Shown: positions 21,708 to 30,932, counted from the first letter of the stretch. The stretch is DNA of 62,719 nt from Streptomyces sp. JJ36 (GCF_021696945.1 NZ_JACYHE010000029.1:1-62719), one strand, 5' to 3'. Numbers and translations: made by a program. Notes: a model not told the origin generated them from the sequence alone.

Positions 21708-22823
21708 ATGGACGCCCGCCCGCCCGCAAGCGACTGCCTGACGCGGCTGCGAGCGGAGGGTGTGGGGATCTGGCTCGACGGGCTCGACCGGGAGCTGCTC
21801 AGCTCCGGGCGGCTCGCGCGGCTGGTCGAGGAGCGCTCGCTGACCGGGTTGACCGCCTCCGCGGGCGACACCGCCAAGGAGGTGTGGGCCCCGGCCTACC
21901 GCCCGCAGTTCGCGGACTTCGCCCAGCGGGGCATCACCGCCGGGGAGGCCGCCCGCCGGCTGGTCTCCTTCGACGCCCGCTGGGCCTGCGACGTCCTGCT
22001 GCCCTCCTACCGGACCGGCCGGCACGGCCTGGGCCTGGTCTCCATCGACACCGCGCACACCCCGCCGCGGACCATGCTGGCCGAGGGGCGGGCCGCCTGG
22101 TGGGCCGTGGACCGGCCCAACCTGCTGCTGAAGGTGCCGGTGTCGGACGAGACCCTGCCGGTCGTCACCGGGCTGCTCGCCGAGGGCATCGGTGTCGACG
22201 CCACCTGCGTCTTCCACGCCGGGCGGTGCCGGCAGGTCTTCGACGCCATGTTCGACGGGCTGGAGCGGGCCGCCGCCGCGGGCCGGGACCTGTCCGTGAT
22301 CGGCACCGCGGTCTCGGTACCGGTCGGTCCGGTCGACGCCGCGGTGGACGCCCGGCTCGCCGCCGCGGGCGCCCCGCCGGGCCGCCCGCCGATGGGCCGG
22401 GCCGCACAGGCCCACGCCCGGCTGGTCTACCGCGCCTACGAACGGGCGCTGGGCGGCGAGCGGTGGCGGCCGCTGGCGGAGCGCGGCGCCCGGCCGCCGC
22501 AGGTCGTCTGGACGGCGACGGAGGCGCTGGGCCCGGCCGGGCCCGACACCCGCTACGCGGACGGGCTGGTGGCCTGGGGCGTGACCTGCGCGATGACCGA
22601 GGGGACGCTGGAGGCGGTCGCCGCGCACGCGCTGCTGGGCGGCGACACGCTCTCCGGCCGCCATGTGAGTGCCCGCCAGGATCTGGACGCGCTGCGGGAC
22701 TTCGGCGTCTCCTACGAGGCGGTGGCGGCCGAGCTGGAGCGGGAGGCCTGCGCGAGCCGGCGGACGCTGTGGGAGCAGCTCCGGGAGAGCGTGGCGCAGT
22801 TGCTGGAGATGCCCGGCGCCTGA
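21708..22823 (+). CDS. Transaldolase-like protein
   Basis: This predicted 371-residue protein aligns along its whole length with bacterial transaldolases: EGVGIWLDGLDREL at the N-terminus, the Schiff-base lysine Lys142 in NLLLKVPVSDETLP, AEGIGVDATCVFHAGR, ANARLxY-like HARLVYRAYE, and a C-terminal RQDLDALRDFGVSY. However, the conserved TNPSIF segment after the first helices reads TASAGD (49-54), so the active-site Asn is gone, and SIEVDPR-type residues are changed to SIDTAHT. Activity may be altered or lost. A role in supplying erythrose-4-phosphate to the island's DAHP synthase would make sense if it is active. The start has AGAGGAG upstream. Confidence 0.82.
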   Translation: MDARPPASDCLTRLRAEGVGIWLDGLDRELLSSGRLARLVEERSLTGLTASAGDTAKEVWAPAYRPQFADFAQRGITAGEAARRLVSFDARWACDVLLPSYRTGRHGLGLVSIDTAHTPPRTMLAEGRAAWWAVDRPNLLLKVPVSDETLPVVTGLLAEGIGVDATCVFHAGRCRQVFDAMFDGLERAAAAGRDLSVIGTAVSVPVGPVDAAVDARLAAAGAPPGRPPMGRAAQAHARLVYRAYERALGGERWRPLAERGARPPQVVWTATEALGPAGPDTRYADGLVAWGVTCAMTEGTLEAVAAHALLGGDTLSGRHVSARQDLDALRDFGVSYEAVAAELEREACASRRTLWEQLRESVAQLLEMPGA

Positions 22824-22844
22824 CCGGTGTCGTCAGGCGCCGGG
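22812..22844. terminator. Terminator overlapping the transaldolase-like stop
   Basis: CCCGGCGCCTGAC and GTCAGGCGCCGGG form a perfect 13-bp stem with a 7-base loop; the stop codon lies in the left arm. It separates this gene from the convergent secreted protein at 22909 and forms the right edge of the operator-marked island. Confidence 0.8.
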
Positions 22845-22897
22845 CGGTGCCGGTACCGCCCCGGAGGGTGGCGTCGGGGCGGGACCGTGCGTCAGGG

Positions 22898-23311
22898 CCG
22901 GCCGGGCGTCACCCGGGCAGGACCCAGCGCTGGTTCTCCCCGCCGTGACAGGACCACAGATGCAGCCGCGTCCCGTCCGCCGAGGACACCCCCTCCGCAT
23001 CCAGACACTTCCCCGACTGCGGATTCACCAGCGAACCGTCCGCATGCGCCTCCCACACCTGCGCACCCGTCCCGTTGCACGACCACACCTGCACCTTCGT
23101 ACCGTCCGCCGTACCGCCACCGGACACATCCAGGCACTTCCCCAGCGCCCGCACCGTCCCGTCACCCGGCAACGACCACTCCTGCGCCGCCGAACCGTTG
23201 CACGACCACAACTGCACCTGCGTACCGTCCGACGCGTCACCACCGGCCACATCCACACACTTCCCCCCGATCCCCGTGATCGGCCCCGACACCGGACCCG
23301 GGTCCGGACCG
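22898..23311. repeat. 414-bp direct repeat, copy A (ricin/CBM13 module)
   Basis: This copy and 24886-25299 appear identical base for base over 414 bp (constant offset of 1988), ending abruptly on both sides. The repeat covers the 3' end of each gene: linker, complete ricin B-type module, stop codon and a few bases beyond. Identity at silent sites points to recent duplication or gene conversion. Confidence 0.92.
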
Positions 23312-24669
23312 GAGCCGAGCTCCTTGATCCGGATGTCGCGGAAGGAGACCTCGTCGCTGTCGCCGTGGTTCTGCAGGCCGATGTACCCGTCGGCGAGGCT
23401 GCGCACGGGGTCGGTGTTGGTGAAGTCGTTGATCAGGGTGCCGTTCAGCCAGAGGCGCAGCCGCTCCCCCTCGACCCGGATCTCGTAGGTGTTCCACTCC
23501 CCCGGCGGGTTCAGGGCCGCGTCCCGGGCGGCGAGGTCGGCGGACTGGAAGCCGTAGACCGCCCCGGTGGTGCGCTCCGGTGCGTCGGTGGCGTCGATCT
23601 GGATCTCGTAGCCGTTGTCCACCGCGGACCACGGGTCGTCGGAGGCGGGGAAGCCGACGAAGACGCCGGAGTTGTCGTCACCGGCCATCCGCCAGTCCAG
23701 CTTCAGGGAGTACGAGGAGAACTCCTGCTGCTCGTACCAGAGCAGTCCCATGCCGCCCTGGGAGGTGAGGGTGCCGTCCTCCAGGGTGAAGGAGCCGGGC
23801 CCGGCCTGCGTCCAGCCGTCCAGCCCGGTGCCGTCGAAGAGCGGCGTGTAGCCGGTCTCCGGGCGGCAGTCGGCCTGGGCGGCGCCGGCGGCCCAGCGGA
23901 TGCCGCCGAGCAGGTGCTGCCGGAAGGCCGGGTCGGCGAAGGAGGCCTCGGTGTGGCCGCCGCCGGTGTAGAAGGACCGCCCGCCCTCGTACTCCTGGCA
24001 CCAGGCGATCGGGTGGTCCCCGCCCATCGTGCCGCCCTCGTAGGACGACTCGTCCAGGGACGCCAGCACCCGGGCGCGCTCCCGCGGGTTGCTGCGGTAG
24101 TTGTACCACTCGTCGGTACGCTGCCAGCCCTCCCCGAGGTGGGCGGTGGCCGGGTGGGCCCGGTCCTCCACCACCACGGTGGCCGGCTGGATGTGCGGGT
24201 GCGAGGCGAAGTACGCCCCGGCCAGGCCGCCGTAGAAGGGCCAGTCGTACTCGGTGTCGGCGGCGGCGTGCACGCCCACGTAGCCGCCGCCGTCCCGGAT
24301 GTACCCCTCGAACGCCTCCTGCTGGGCGGCGTTCAGGACGTCCCCGGTGGTGGAGAGGAAGACCACGGCCTCGTACTGCGCGAGGTTCGCGCTGTCGAAG
24401 GCGGCGGCGTCCTCGGTGGCATCGACGGTGAAGTCGTGCGCGGCGCCGAGCTCCCGCAGCGCGGTCAGCCCCTCGTCGATGGAGCCGTGCCGGTAGCCGG
24501 CCGTCTTGGAGAAGGCCAGCACCTGGTAGGCGGGGTCGGCGGCGGGCGCCGCGTCGCCGGGGGCGGGTGCCTCCGGCGACGGTGCGGCGACCGCCGTGGC
24601 GGGCAGGGCCGCGGCGCACAGGAGTGCGCCGGCGGCCGCTCTGGCGAGTCTGGTCAGTGTCGTGGACAC
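22909..24669 (-). CDS. Secreted ThuA-like / DUF1080 / ricin-type lectin protein
   Basis: This predicted 586-residue exported protein has a signal peptide (LARAAAGALLCAAALPATAVAA). The ThuA-like domain (about 40-275) has YQVLAFSKTAGYRH, VGVHAAADTEYDWPFYGGL and GGRSFYTGGGHTEASF. The DUF1080/3-keto-disaccharide hydrolase jelly-roll domain (about 280-455) has FDGTGLDGWTQ, GVFVGFP and GLQNHGD. The C-terminal ricin B module (about 460-586) has three GKCLDV...W repeats. The first two domains suggest breakdown or recognition of oxidised sugars or glycosides, and the ricin module probably binds polysaccharide. GTG 24669 is chosen for AGGAAG upstream and because the signal peptide starts there. The gap to the next gene (227 bp) holds a GTGCG-rich run. 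Confidence 0.85.
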   Translation of the reverse strand: MSTTLTRLARAAAGALLCAAALPATAVAAPSPEAPAPGDAAPAADPAYQVLAFSKTAGYRHGSIDEGLTALRELGAAHDFTVDATEDAAAFDSANLAQYEAVVFLSTTGDVLNAAQQEAFEGYIRDGGGYVGVHAAADTEYDWPFYGGLAGAYFASHPHIQPATVVVEDRAHPATAHLGEGWQRTDEWYNYRSNPRERARVLASLDESSYEGGTMGGDHPIAWCQEYEGGRSFYTGGGHTEASFADPAFRQHLLGGIRWAAGAAQADCRPETGYTPLFDGTGLDGWTQAGPGSFTLEDGTLTSQGGMGLLWYEQQEFSSYSLKLDWRMAGDDNSGVFVGFPASDDPWSAVDNGYEIQIDATDAPERTTGAVYGFQSADLAARDAALNPPGEWNTYEIRVEGERLRLWLNGTLINDFTNTDPVRSLADGYIGLQNHGDSDEVSFRDIRIKELGSGPDPGPVSGPITGIGGKCVDVAGGDASDGTQVQLWSCNGSAAQEWSLPGDGTVRALGKCLDVSGGGTADGTKVQVWSCNGTGAQVWEAHADGSLVNPQSGKCLDAEGVSSADGTRLHLWSCHGGENQRWVLPG

Positions 24670-24885
24670 AGCGGTTCGCTTCCTCTCGGATGCGGTGTCG
24701 AGTCGTGTCGGACGTGCCGGGGCGTGCCGGGGCGCACCCGGCGCCGTGGTGTGCGTGCGTGCGGTGCGCGTGCGTGCCGTACGAGGCGGCACGGGCCGGC
24801 GGTCCCCCCCGGCGGGTTCAGCGGTGCCGAGGGGGCCGCCCGGCCGAGCGGGTCACGGGTTTCCGCGGACCGCCGGCCTGCTCCT

Positions 24886-25299
24886 CCGGCCGGGCGTCAC
24901 CCGGGCAGGACCCAGCGCTGGTTCTCCCCGCCGTGACAGGACCACAGATGCAGCCGCGTCCCGTCCGCCGAGGACACCCCCTCCGCATCCAGACACTTCC
25001 CCGACTGCGGATTCACCAGCGAACCGTCCGCATGCGCCTCCCACACCTGCGCACCCGTCCCGTTGCACGACCACACCTGCACCTTCGTACCGTCCGCCGT
25101 ACCGCCACCGGACACATCCAGGCACTTCCCCAGCGCCCGCACCGTCCCGTCACCCGGCAACGACCACTCCTGCGCCGCCGAACCGTTGCACGACCACAAC
25201 TGCACCTGCGTACCGTCCGACGCGTCACCACCGGCCACATCCACACACTTCCCCCCGATCCCCGTGATCGGCCCCGACACCGGACCCGGGTCCGGACCG
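24886..25299. repeat. 414-bp direct repeat, copy B (ricin/CBM13 module)
   Basis: Second copy of the module described at 22898-23311, at the 3' end of the sugar dehydrogenase-like gene. Confidence 0.92.
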
Positions 25300-27734
25300 C
25301 CGTCGGTGGTGAAGGTGAAGTCGTCGACGTCGAAGAGCGCGCCGGCGCCTCCGGTGAAGACGAGGTAGAGCGTGGTGGTGCCGGAGGGCTGCCCGGAAAG
25401 CTCGGCGGTGACGTCCTGGAAGGTCTCCCAGTCGCCGGTCACCGGCACCTCGGTGCTGCCGAGCAGGGTGCCGTCCGGGGCCCCGGCCCGTATCTCCAGG
25501 GTGCCGCCGGCGCCGGCGGAGGAGACCCGCGCGGTGAGGGCGCTCGCGGTGTCCACGGAGTAGGGCTCGAAGGCGATCCAGTCGCCGTTCTCGATGTGGC
25601 CGACGGTGCTGCCGGCGTGTGCGTTGGTGTGGCTGACCACCTGCACGCCGGACGCGTCCGTGTAGTGCTCGGCCTGCCGGTGCTCGGGCTGCAGGACGGC
25701 CTGGTCGTGGCTGGTCAGCGGGGGCTGACCGTTCGCCCCGGCGTCGGTGTACTCGGCGTCGAGCACGCCGAAGACGTTCTCGTAGCCGCCGTGGCCGTCG
25801 TCCTTGGAGGTCTGGATGGTCCCGCTGCACCCCTCGGCCGAGGTGATCGGGTGGCCGTGGGTGTCGTGTCCGAGGACGAAGTTCACGGTCACCCGGGAAC
25901 AGTCGATCTGCTCCTCCGGGTCGGTGACCGTCACCTCGAAGGGGACGGTGTCGCCGAAGGCGAAGAGCTCTCCGTCGTCGGGCACGGTCAGCCGCACGGT
26001 GGGCGCGGTGTTGCCGACCGTCACCTGGACGGAGGCGGTGCCGGTGGCGCCGTCCGGGTCGGTGACGGTCAGCGTGGCGGTGTACCGGCCGTTCCGGTCG
26101 TAGGTGTGGGAGGGGCCGGCGGCCGTCGAGGTGCCGCCGTCACCGAAGTCCCAGGAGTACTCCAGGGCACCGCCGTCCGGGTCCTGACTGCCCGCGGAGG
26201 AGAACTGAACGGTCAGCGGGGCCTGCCCGGAGGTGGGGGTGCCGGACGCCTCCGCGACCGGGGACCGGCCGTCGGTGATCGCCTCGATCCGGTAGAGCGC
26301 GGAGTTCTCGTCGCCGCTGAAGTAGCCGGTGCCGTAGTCCAGGACGTAGAGGGCGCCGTCCGGGCCGAAGGCCATGTCCATCACCTGGGTGCCCTCCCAG
26401 GGGAAGTCGTTGATGGACTGCACGGTCCCGCCCGCGTCCTGCTCGATCCGCTTGATCCACTGCCGCCCGAACTCGCCGGCGAAGAAGTCGCCGTCGAACT
26501 CCTGGGGGAACTTCACCGCGGAGTCCAGCCCGGCGTCGTACCGGTAGACCGGGCCGGCCATCGGGGACTCCGAACCGGTGCCGAACTCCGGCACCGAGCC
26601 GCCGTCGTACGGGATCCACGCCGGCTGGGCCGGGGGCAGCTCCCGCAGGCCCGTGTTGTGCGGCGAGTCGTTCACCGGGGCGCCGCAGTCGAAGGACGCT
26701 CCGGAGGTGCCGCTGCCGAAGTCGTAGTCGGTGTAGGCGTCGTTCTCCCCGGTGCAGTACGGCCAGCCGTAGTTGCCCGGCTGGGTGATCCGGTTGAACT
26801 CGACCTGGCCGCCGGGGCCGCGCGCCGGGTCGTCCGCGCCCGCGTCGGGGCCGTAGTCGCCCACGTAGATGGTGCCGGTCTCCTGGTCGACGCTCATCCG
26901 GAACGGGTTCCGGAAGCCCATCGCGTAGATCTCCGGGCGGGTGCCGGACGTTCCCGGGGCGAACAGGTTGCCGTCCGGGACGGTGTACGACCCGTCCGCC
27001 TGCACCCGGATGCGCAGGATCTTGCCCCGGAGGTCGTCGGTGTTGCCGGACGACCGCTGCGCGTCGAAGGCCGGGTTGCGGTCGGCCCGCTCGTCGATCG
27101 GTGTGTAGCCGTCGGACGCGAACGGGTTGGTGTCGTCCCCGGTGGAGAGCAGCAGGTTGCCGTCCCCGTCGAAGGCGATGTCCCCGCCCACGTGGCAGCA
27201 GATACCGCGGGACGCCGGCACGTCGAGGATCTTCGTCTCGCTGCCGGTGTCCAGGGTGCCGTCCGCGCGCAGCACGAACCGGGAGAGCCGGTTCACGCCG
27301 TCGAACGGCTCGAAGTCCGCCGGCGATCCGGTGCCGGGCGCGTCCCCGGCCGGGGTGTCCAGCGGCGGCGCGTAGTAGAGGTACACGAAGCGGTTCTGCG
27401 CGAAGCCCGGGTCGACCCCGACCCCCTGCAGCCCCTCCTCGTCGTGGCTGTAGACGTCGATCTGCCCGGCCACCGAGGTGTTCCCGGCGGCGTCGGTCAG
27501 CCGGACGGTGCCGTCTCGCGAGGTGTGCAGCACCGATCGGTCCGGCAGTACGGCGAGCGACATCGGCTCGCCCGTCTCCGGCTCGCCCTTGGCCAGGGTC
27601 ACCTGCTGGAACCCTGCGGCGGCCGGGGCCGGGGCGGGCGCCGCTCCGGCCGGTGTGTGCAGTGCGGTGGCGCCGGCGGCGACGAGCAGAACGCCCGTCA
27701 CCGCGGATACCAGTCTCCTGATTCTCCCGTGCAC
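24897..27734 (-). CDS. Secreted PQQ-dependent sugar dehydrogenase-like protein with PKD, CBM6-like and ricin modules
   Basis: This predicted 945-residue exported protein has a signal peptide (LVSAVTGVLLVAAGATALHTPAGA). The beta-propeller of the soluble glucose/sorbosone dehydrogenase type (about 45-470) has GLQGVGVDPGFAQNRFVYLYY, CCHVGGDIAFDGDGNLLLSTGDD, LRGKILRIRV and GFRNPFRMSVD. A PKD domain follows (SWDFGDGGTSTAAGPSHTY), then a CBM6-like beta-sandwich (about 690-815) and the ricin module shared with the preceding gene. It should oxidise a sugar at the cell surface, but PQQ dependence is assumed from the family. GTG 27734 is preceded by GGAGG. A similar modular build suggests that it acts with the ThuA/DUF1080 protein encoded just downstream. 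Confidence 0.87.
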   Translation of the reverse strand: MHGRIRRLVSAVTGVLLVAAGATALHTPAGAAPAPAPAAAGFQQVTLAKGEPETGEPMSLAVLPDRSVLHTSRDGTVRLTDAAGNTSVAGQIDVYSHDEEGLQGVGVDPGFAQNRFVYLYYAPPLDTPAGDAPGTGSPADFEPFDGVNRLSRFVLRADGTLDTGSETKILDVPASRGICCHVGGDIAFDGDGNLLLSTGDDTNPFASDGYTPIDERADRNPAFDAQRSSGNTDDLRGKILRIRVQADGSYTVPDGNLFAPGTSGTRPEIYAMGFRNPFRMSVDQETGTIYVGDYGPDAGADDPARGPGGQVEFNRITQPGNYGWPYCTGENDAYTDYDFGSGTSGASFDCGAPVNDSPHNTGLRELPPAQPAWIPYDGGSVPEFGTGSESPMAGPVYRYDAGLDSAVKFPQEFDGDFFAGEFGRQWIKRIEQDAGGTVQSINDFPWEGTQVMDMAFGPDGALYVLDYGTGYFSGDENSALYRIEAITDGRSPVAEASGTPTSGQAPLTVQFSSAGSQDPDGGALEYSWDFGDGGTSTAAGPSHTYDRNGRYTATLTVTDPDGATGTASVQVTVGNTAPTVRLTVPDDGELFAFGDTVPFEVTVTDPEEQIDCSRVTVNFVLGHDTHGHPITSAEGCSGTIQTSKDDGHGGYENVFGVLDAEYTDAGANGQPPLTSHDQAVLQPEHRQAEHYTDASGVQVVSHTNAHAGSTVGHIENGDWIAFEPYSVDTASALTARVSSAGAGGTLEIRAGAPDGTLLGSTEVPVTGDWETFQDVTAELSGQPSGTTTLYLVFTGGAGALFDVDDFTFTTDGGPDPGPVSGPITGIGGKCVDVAGGDASDGTQVQLWSCNGSAAQEWSLPGDGTVRALGKCLDVSGGGTADGTKVQVWSCNGTGAQVWEAHADGSLVNPQSGKCLDAEGVSSADGTRLHLWSCHGGENQRWVLPG

Positions 27735-27987
27735 GCGATCCTCCGTTGGGGGACGGGTGTGTGTCGCCGGCACAGGCGCGCGCCGTCGCGCCGCCGTGGG
27801 CCCGTCGAGGGGGCGGGGTGCCACGGGTGGAGCAATGCGGTACGTCGTGCACCGTAGTGACTTCGGCCACGGACGAGAAGGCTTTGCACAGAAAGTCGTC
27901 GGCTTTTTCCAGGAGCTGGACGAAGCGGTTGCCGGACGCCCCTGCCCGGACGCCGCGGGCGCGGCACGCGGAGCTGCCGCGCACGGA

Positions 27988-28026
27988 AGGGAGGCGGCAG
28001 GGGCGCGTCGCCCCTGCCGCCTCCCT
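27988..28026 (-). terminator. Strong terminator after the pabAB operon
   Basis: An 18-bp perfect stem (AGGGAGGCGGCAGGGGCG with its complement) around a 3-base CGT loop lies 100 bases downstream of the pabAB stop. The rest of the 391-bp gap 27735-28125 contains the promoter of the sugar dehydrogenase-like gene, with a less GC-rich stretch near 27850-27920. Confidence 0.85.
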
Positions 28027-28125
28027 GGTCGCTCATGTCTCTTCCGCCGCCTCCGCGGCCTCCGTCGCGTCCCCCGTGCCCGCGTGCGGCGGGCGTGTGA
28101 CGGGCGTGCAGCGTGCGGCGGGCCG

Positions 28126-30225
28126 TCAGCGTGCGGCGCTCACCGCCGGGGCGCCCGCCCGTCCAGGGAACTCCCGTCCGGTCAGGGCGAGGAACGGCGC
28201 CGCCTTCACCGCGGTCTCCTCGAACTCCGCCTCCGGGTCGGAGAGCGCCACGACGGCGCCCCCGGTGCCGTACCGGACCTTTCCCTCCGTCAGCACGGCG
28301 GTGCGGATCACGATGCTGAGATCCGCCGCGCCGGAGAGCGAGAAGTAGCCGATGGCGCCGGCGTAGACCCCGCGGGGGCCGCCCTCCAGCCGGTCGATGA
28401 GCTGCATGGTGCGGAGTTTCGGCGCACCGGTCATGGACCCGCCGGGGAAGGCCGCGCGGACGCAGTCCACCGGCGAGGAGTCCTCCCGCAACCGGGCCCG
28501 CACGGTGCTGACGAGCTGGTGCACGGTCTCGTAGCTCTCCACCCGGAAGACCTCCGGTGCCTCCACCGAGCCCCAGGCGGCGCACCGCCCGAGATCGTTG
28601 CGGACCAGGTCGACGATCATCAGGTTCTCCGAGCGGTCCTTCTCGTCCGCGGCCAGCCCGGCCCGCAGCTCCGCGTCCTCCGCGGGGGTCGTTCCCCGCG
28701 GGCGGGTGCCCTTGATGGGCCGGGACTCGGCGACGCCGTCCGCGGAGATCCGCAGGAAGCGCTCCGGCGAGGTGCTGAGCACCGAGAAGCCGTCGTGGGT
28801 GAGGAACGCGCCGAAGGGGGCGGGGCTGCTGCGGCGCAGCAGCCGGTAGGCGTCCCACGGGTCGGGACTGCCGTCCGCCTCGGCCATGTTGGTCAGGCAG
28901 ACCTCGTAGGTCTCGCCGGCCGCGATCTCCCGCCGGCACTCCTCCACCAGCTCCAGGTAGCGCTCCCGGTCGTGGCGCAGCCGGACCTCGCCGAGCTGCG
29001 GCGGCCGGGGCGGCGCCGCGGGTGCCACGCCGGCCAGCGCGCCCAGCCGGTGGGTGGTGCGGTCCAGCCAGGCGCGGGCGGCGGCGGTCCGCCCCTCGGG
29101 GGCGAGCGCCAGCAGATACGTCTCCCGGCGCTCGTGGTCGAAGACGACGGCCCGGTCGGCGAAGACCATGGCGGCGTCCGGCTCGGTGGAGCGGTGTGCC
29201 GCGTCGCCTCCGCACTGGGCCTTCAGCTCGTAGCCGAGGTAGCCGACCCAGCCGAGCGCGAAGTCGCAGGGCAGTGCGGGCGTACGGACCCGCAGGCCGT
29301 GCAGGTCGCGGTCGAGCCAGTCGAGGAAGGCGTCGCGGGCCACGGTGCGGGTGCCGTCCGCGCCGGTCACGGTGACGGTGCGGCGCGGGACGTCGGCGGT
29401 GGCCACCCGGGCGAGCGGCCCGGAGGCGTCGCCCATCACCGAGAAGCGGCCGCGGGCGCCGTCGCGCCGGGAGGCGTCCAGCCAGTAGGCGTGCGGGCCG
29501 TCGCGGAACAGCCGGTCGAAGGCGACCTCGTCGTCCCAGCGGGTGGACAGCCGCTGCCCGAGGACCTCGTAGCGGCGCTCGCCGGGCGACCGGTCGGCGA
29601 CGGCCGGGCCGATGGGCAGCGCGGTCACCGGCTGCGGGCGGGCCGCGCGGTGGCCGCGGGCGAGCCGCGCGAAGTTCCGGATGATCCGGTGGCCGTGGCT
29701 GCTGCACACGGACTCCGGGTGGAACTGCACGCCCCACAGCGGGCGGCTGCGGTGCCGGAGGCCCATCAGCACGCCGTCCGGCGTCCAGGCCGTGGCCTCC
29801 AGCTCGGCGGGCAGCTCGTGCACGGCCAGCGAGTGGTAGCGCACCACCTCGAAGGGGGAGGGCACGCCGTCGAAGAGGCCGGTGCCGTCGTGCACCACCG
29901 GGGAGAGCCGGCCGTGCCGCGGTTCGGGGGCCCGCCCGACCCGGCCGCCGTGCCAGTGGGCCATGCCCTGATGGCCCAGGCAGACGCCGAGGGTGGGCAG
30001 TTCGCCGGTCTGGATGATCTCCCGGCAGATGCCGAAGTCGGCGTCGCGTTCGGGGGTGCCGGGGCCGGGGGAGATGACGACGGCGTCGAAGTCGCCGAGG
30101 ACCCCGGGGGACCAGTGGGGTTCGTTGTTGCGGATCACCACCGGTTCGTGGCCGGTGGCCTCGGCGATCTGGTGGGCGAGGTTGTAGGTGAAGGAGTCGT
30201 AGTTGTCGACCAGGAGTATCCGCAT
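28126..30225 (-). CDS. pabAB: Fused aminodeoxychorismate (ADC) synthase, PabA-PabB
   Basis: This 699-residue fusion has an N-terminal glutamine amidotransferase (Cys82 in GVCLGHQG, His169 and Glu171 in FHPES) and a C-terminal chorismate-binding component. The latter has PIKGTRPRG; the Lys of PIKGT is characteristic of ADC synthase, where anthranilate synthase has Ala. ENLMIVDLVRNDLGR, FPGGSMTGAPK and YAGAIGYFS complete the active site. It makes 4-amino-4-deoxychorismate, the precursor of p-aminobenzoate (folate) or of p-aminophenylalanine-type building blocks. No ADC lyase or PapB/PapC mutase-dehydrogenase is in the window. It overlaps the upstream methyltransferase by one base. Fused forms are common in antibiotic clusters. 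Confidence 0.93.
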   Translation of the reverse strand: MRILLVDNYDSFTYNLAHQIAEATGHEPVVIRNNEPHWSPGVLGDFDAVVISPGPGTPERDADFGICREIIQTGELPTLGVCLGHQGMAHWHGGRVGRAPEPRHGRLSPVVHDGTGLFDGVPSPFEVVRYHSLAVHELPAELEATAWTPDGVLMGLRHRSRPLWGVQFHPESVCSSHGHRIIRNFARLARGHRAARPQPVTALPIGPAVADRSPGERRYEVLGQRLSTRWDDEVAFDRLFRDGPHAYWLDASRRDGARGRFSVMGDASGPLARVATADVPRRTVTVTGADGTRTVARDAFLDWLDRDLHGLRVRTPALPCDFALGWVGYLGYELKAQCGGDAAHRSTEPDAAMVFADRAVVFDHERRETYLLALAPEGRTAAARAWLDRTTHRLGALAGVAPAAPPRPPQLGEVRLRHDRERYLELVEECRREIAAGETYEVCLTNMAEADGSPDPWDAYRLLRRSSPAPFGAFLTHDGFSVLSTSPERFLRISADGVAESRPIKGTRPRGTTPAEDAELRAGLAADEKDRSENLMIVDLVRNDLGRCAAWGSVEAPEVFRVESYETVHQLVSTVRARLREDSSPVDCVRAAFPGGSMTGAPKLRTMQLIDRLEGGPRGVYAGAIGYFSLSGAADLSIVIRTAVLTEGKVRYGTGGAVVALSDPEAEFEETAVKAAPFLALTGREFPGRAGAPAVSAAR

Positions 30226-30932
30226 CAGTCGGCGACCACCTGGAAGAGGAGGTGCTCCACGCGGTCGTCGCCGTCCCGGATCACCCGGCGGCTGCGCTGC
30301 ACCAGCCGGCGGCCGGTCTCGTCGGCGAGCCGGCGCAGGGTGTCCAGGTCGCCGCGGCTGCTGAAGTGCAGCAGCGCGGCGCCGTACGGAGTGGTCCAGC
30401 GGGGCGCCTCGGCGAGGAAGCGGCGGTGGGCCTCGTACCCGGGGTCGACGTACGCGCACTCCTGGGGTGCCCGGTAGCGGAAACCGGGGGGCGCGAGCAC
30501 GTAGTTGGAGTGCCAGAAGACGGTGTCGAAGCGCTCGTGCGGGGGGAGGGCGGCGAAGAGGTCGCTGTGCACGGAGCGGACCCGGCCGGAGACGCCGTGG
30601 CGACGCGCGTTGAGCTCGGTGTTCCGCACGGCCTGCGGGTTGATGTCGGAGGCGAGCACCCGGTCGCAGCCCATGAGCGCGGCGGTGACGGCGACGATCC
30701 CGGTGCCGGAGCCGATCTCCAGCAGCGAGCCGCTGCGGGGCAGTTCGACGTCGTCGAAGCTGCCGAGGAACTCCAGCGAGACGCTGGTGGAGGGCGAGTA
30801 GTTCGGGGCGAAGACCTCGTCCAGGAGGTCCCATATCCGCCCCCGCATGGTGAACACGCGCGGCCGGTCCGGTCTGGTACGGGCGCGCTCGCTGCGCTCC
30901 AGCGAACGCACGTAGCTGCGTACTTCTCGCAT
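30225..30932 (-). CDS. Methyltransferase of the small-domain / HemK-like type
   Basis: This predicted 235-residue class I methyltransferase has LLEIGSGTGIVAVTAALMG (SAM loop), ASDINPQAVRNTELNARRHGV and RSVHSDLF. The motif IV position reads VFWHSNYV, where N5-glutamine and guanine-N2 methyltransferases have NPPY, so it is related to that group but not a standard PrmC. The start ATG 30932 has GGGGGA upstream. It is coupled to pabAB (TGATG overlap). This suggests a joint task, for example modification of an aminobenzoate-derived compound, but the substrate is unknown. Confidence 0.78.
   Translation of the reverse strand: MREVRSYVRSLERSERARTRPDRPRVFTMRGRIWDLLDEVFAPNYSPSTSVSLEFLGSFDDVELPRSGSLLEIGSGTGIVAVTAALMGCDRVLASDINPQAVRNTELNARRHGVSGRVRSVHSDLFAALPPHERFDTVFWHSNYVLAPPGFRYRAPQECAYVDPGYEAHRRFLAEAPRWTTPYGAALLHFSSRGDLDTLRRLADETGRRLVQRSRRVIRDGDDRVEHLLFQVVAD

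Noticed and set aside
24567..27857. A 1096-codon open frame on the + strand
   Set aside because: It is antisense to the sugar dehydrogenase-like gene and compositionally biased, with no domain. The minus strand encodes the clear protein.
27859..27872. Possible ninth operator (GACTTCGGCCACGG) upstream of the sugar dehydrogenase-like gene
   Set aside because: Only the AAGTC half matches well and the dyad is broken. Treated as chance unless a weight matrix scores it highly.
28126..30225. Anthranilate synthase or a second PhzE
   Set aside because: The PIKGT lysine and the N-terminal position of the amidotransferase fit ADC synthase. PhzE has the reverse domain order and the [10 protein letters not shown] signature.
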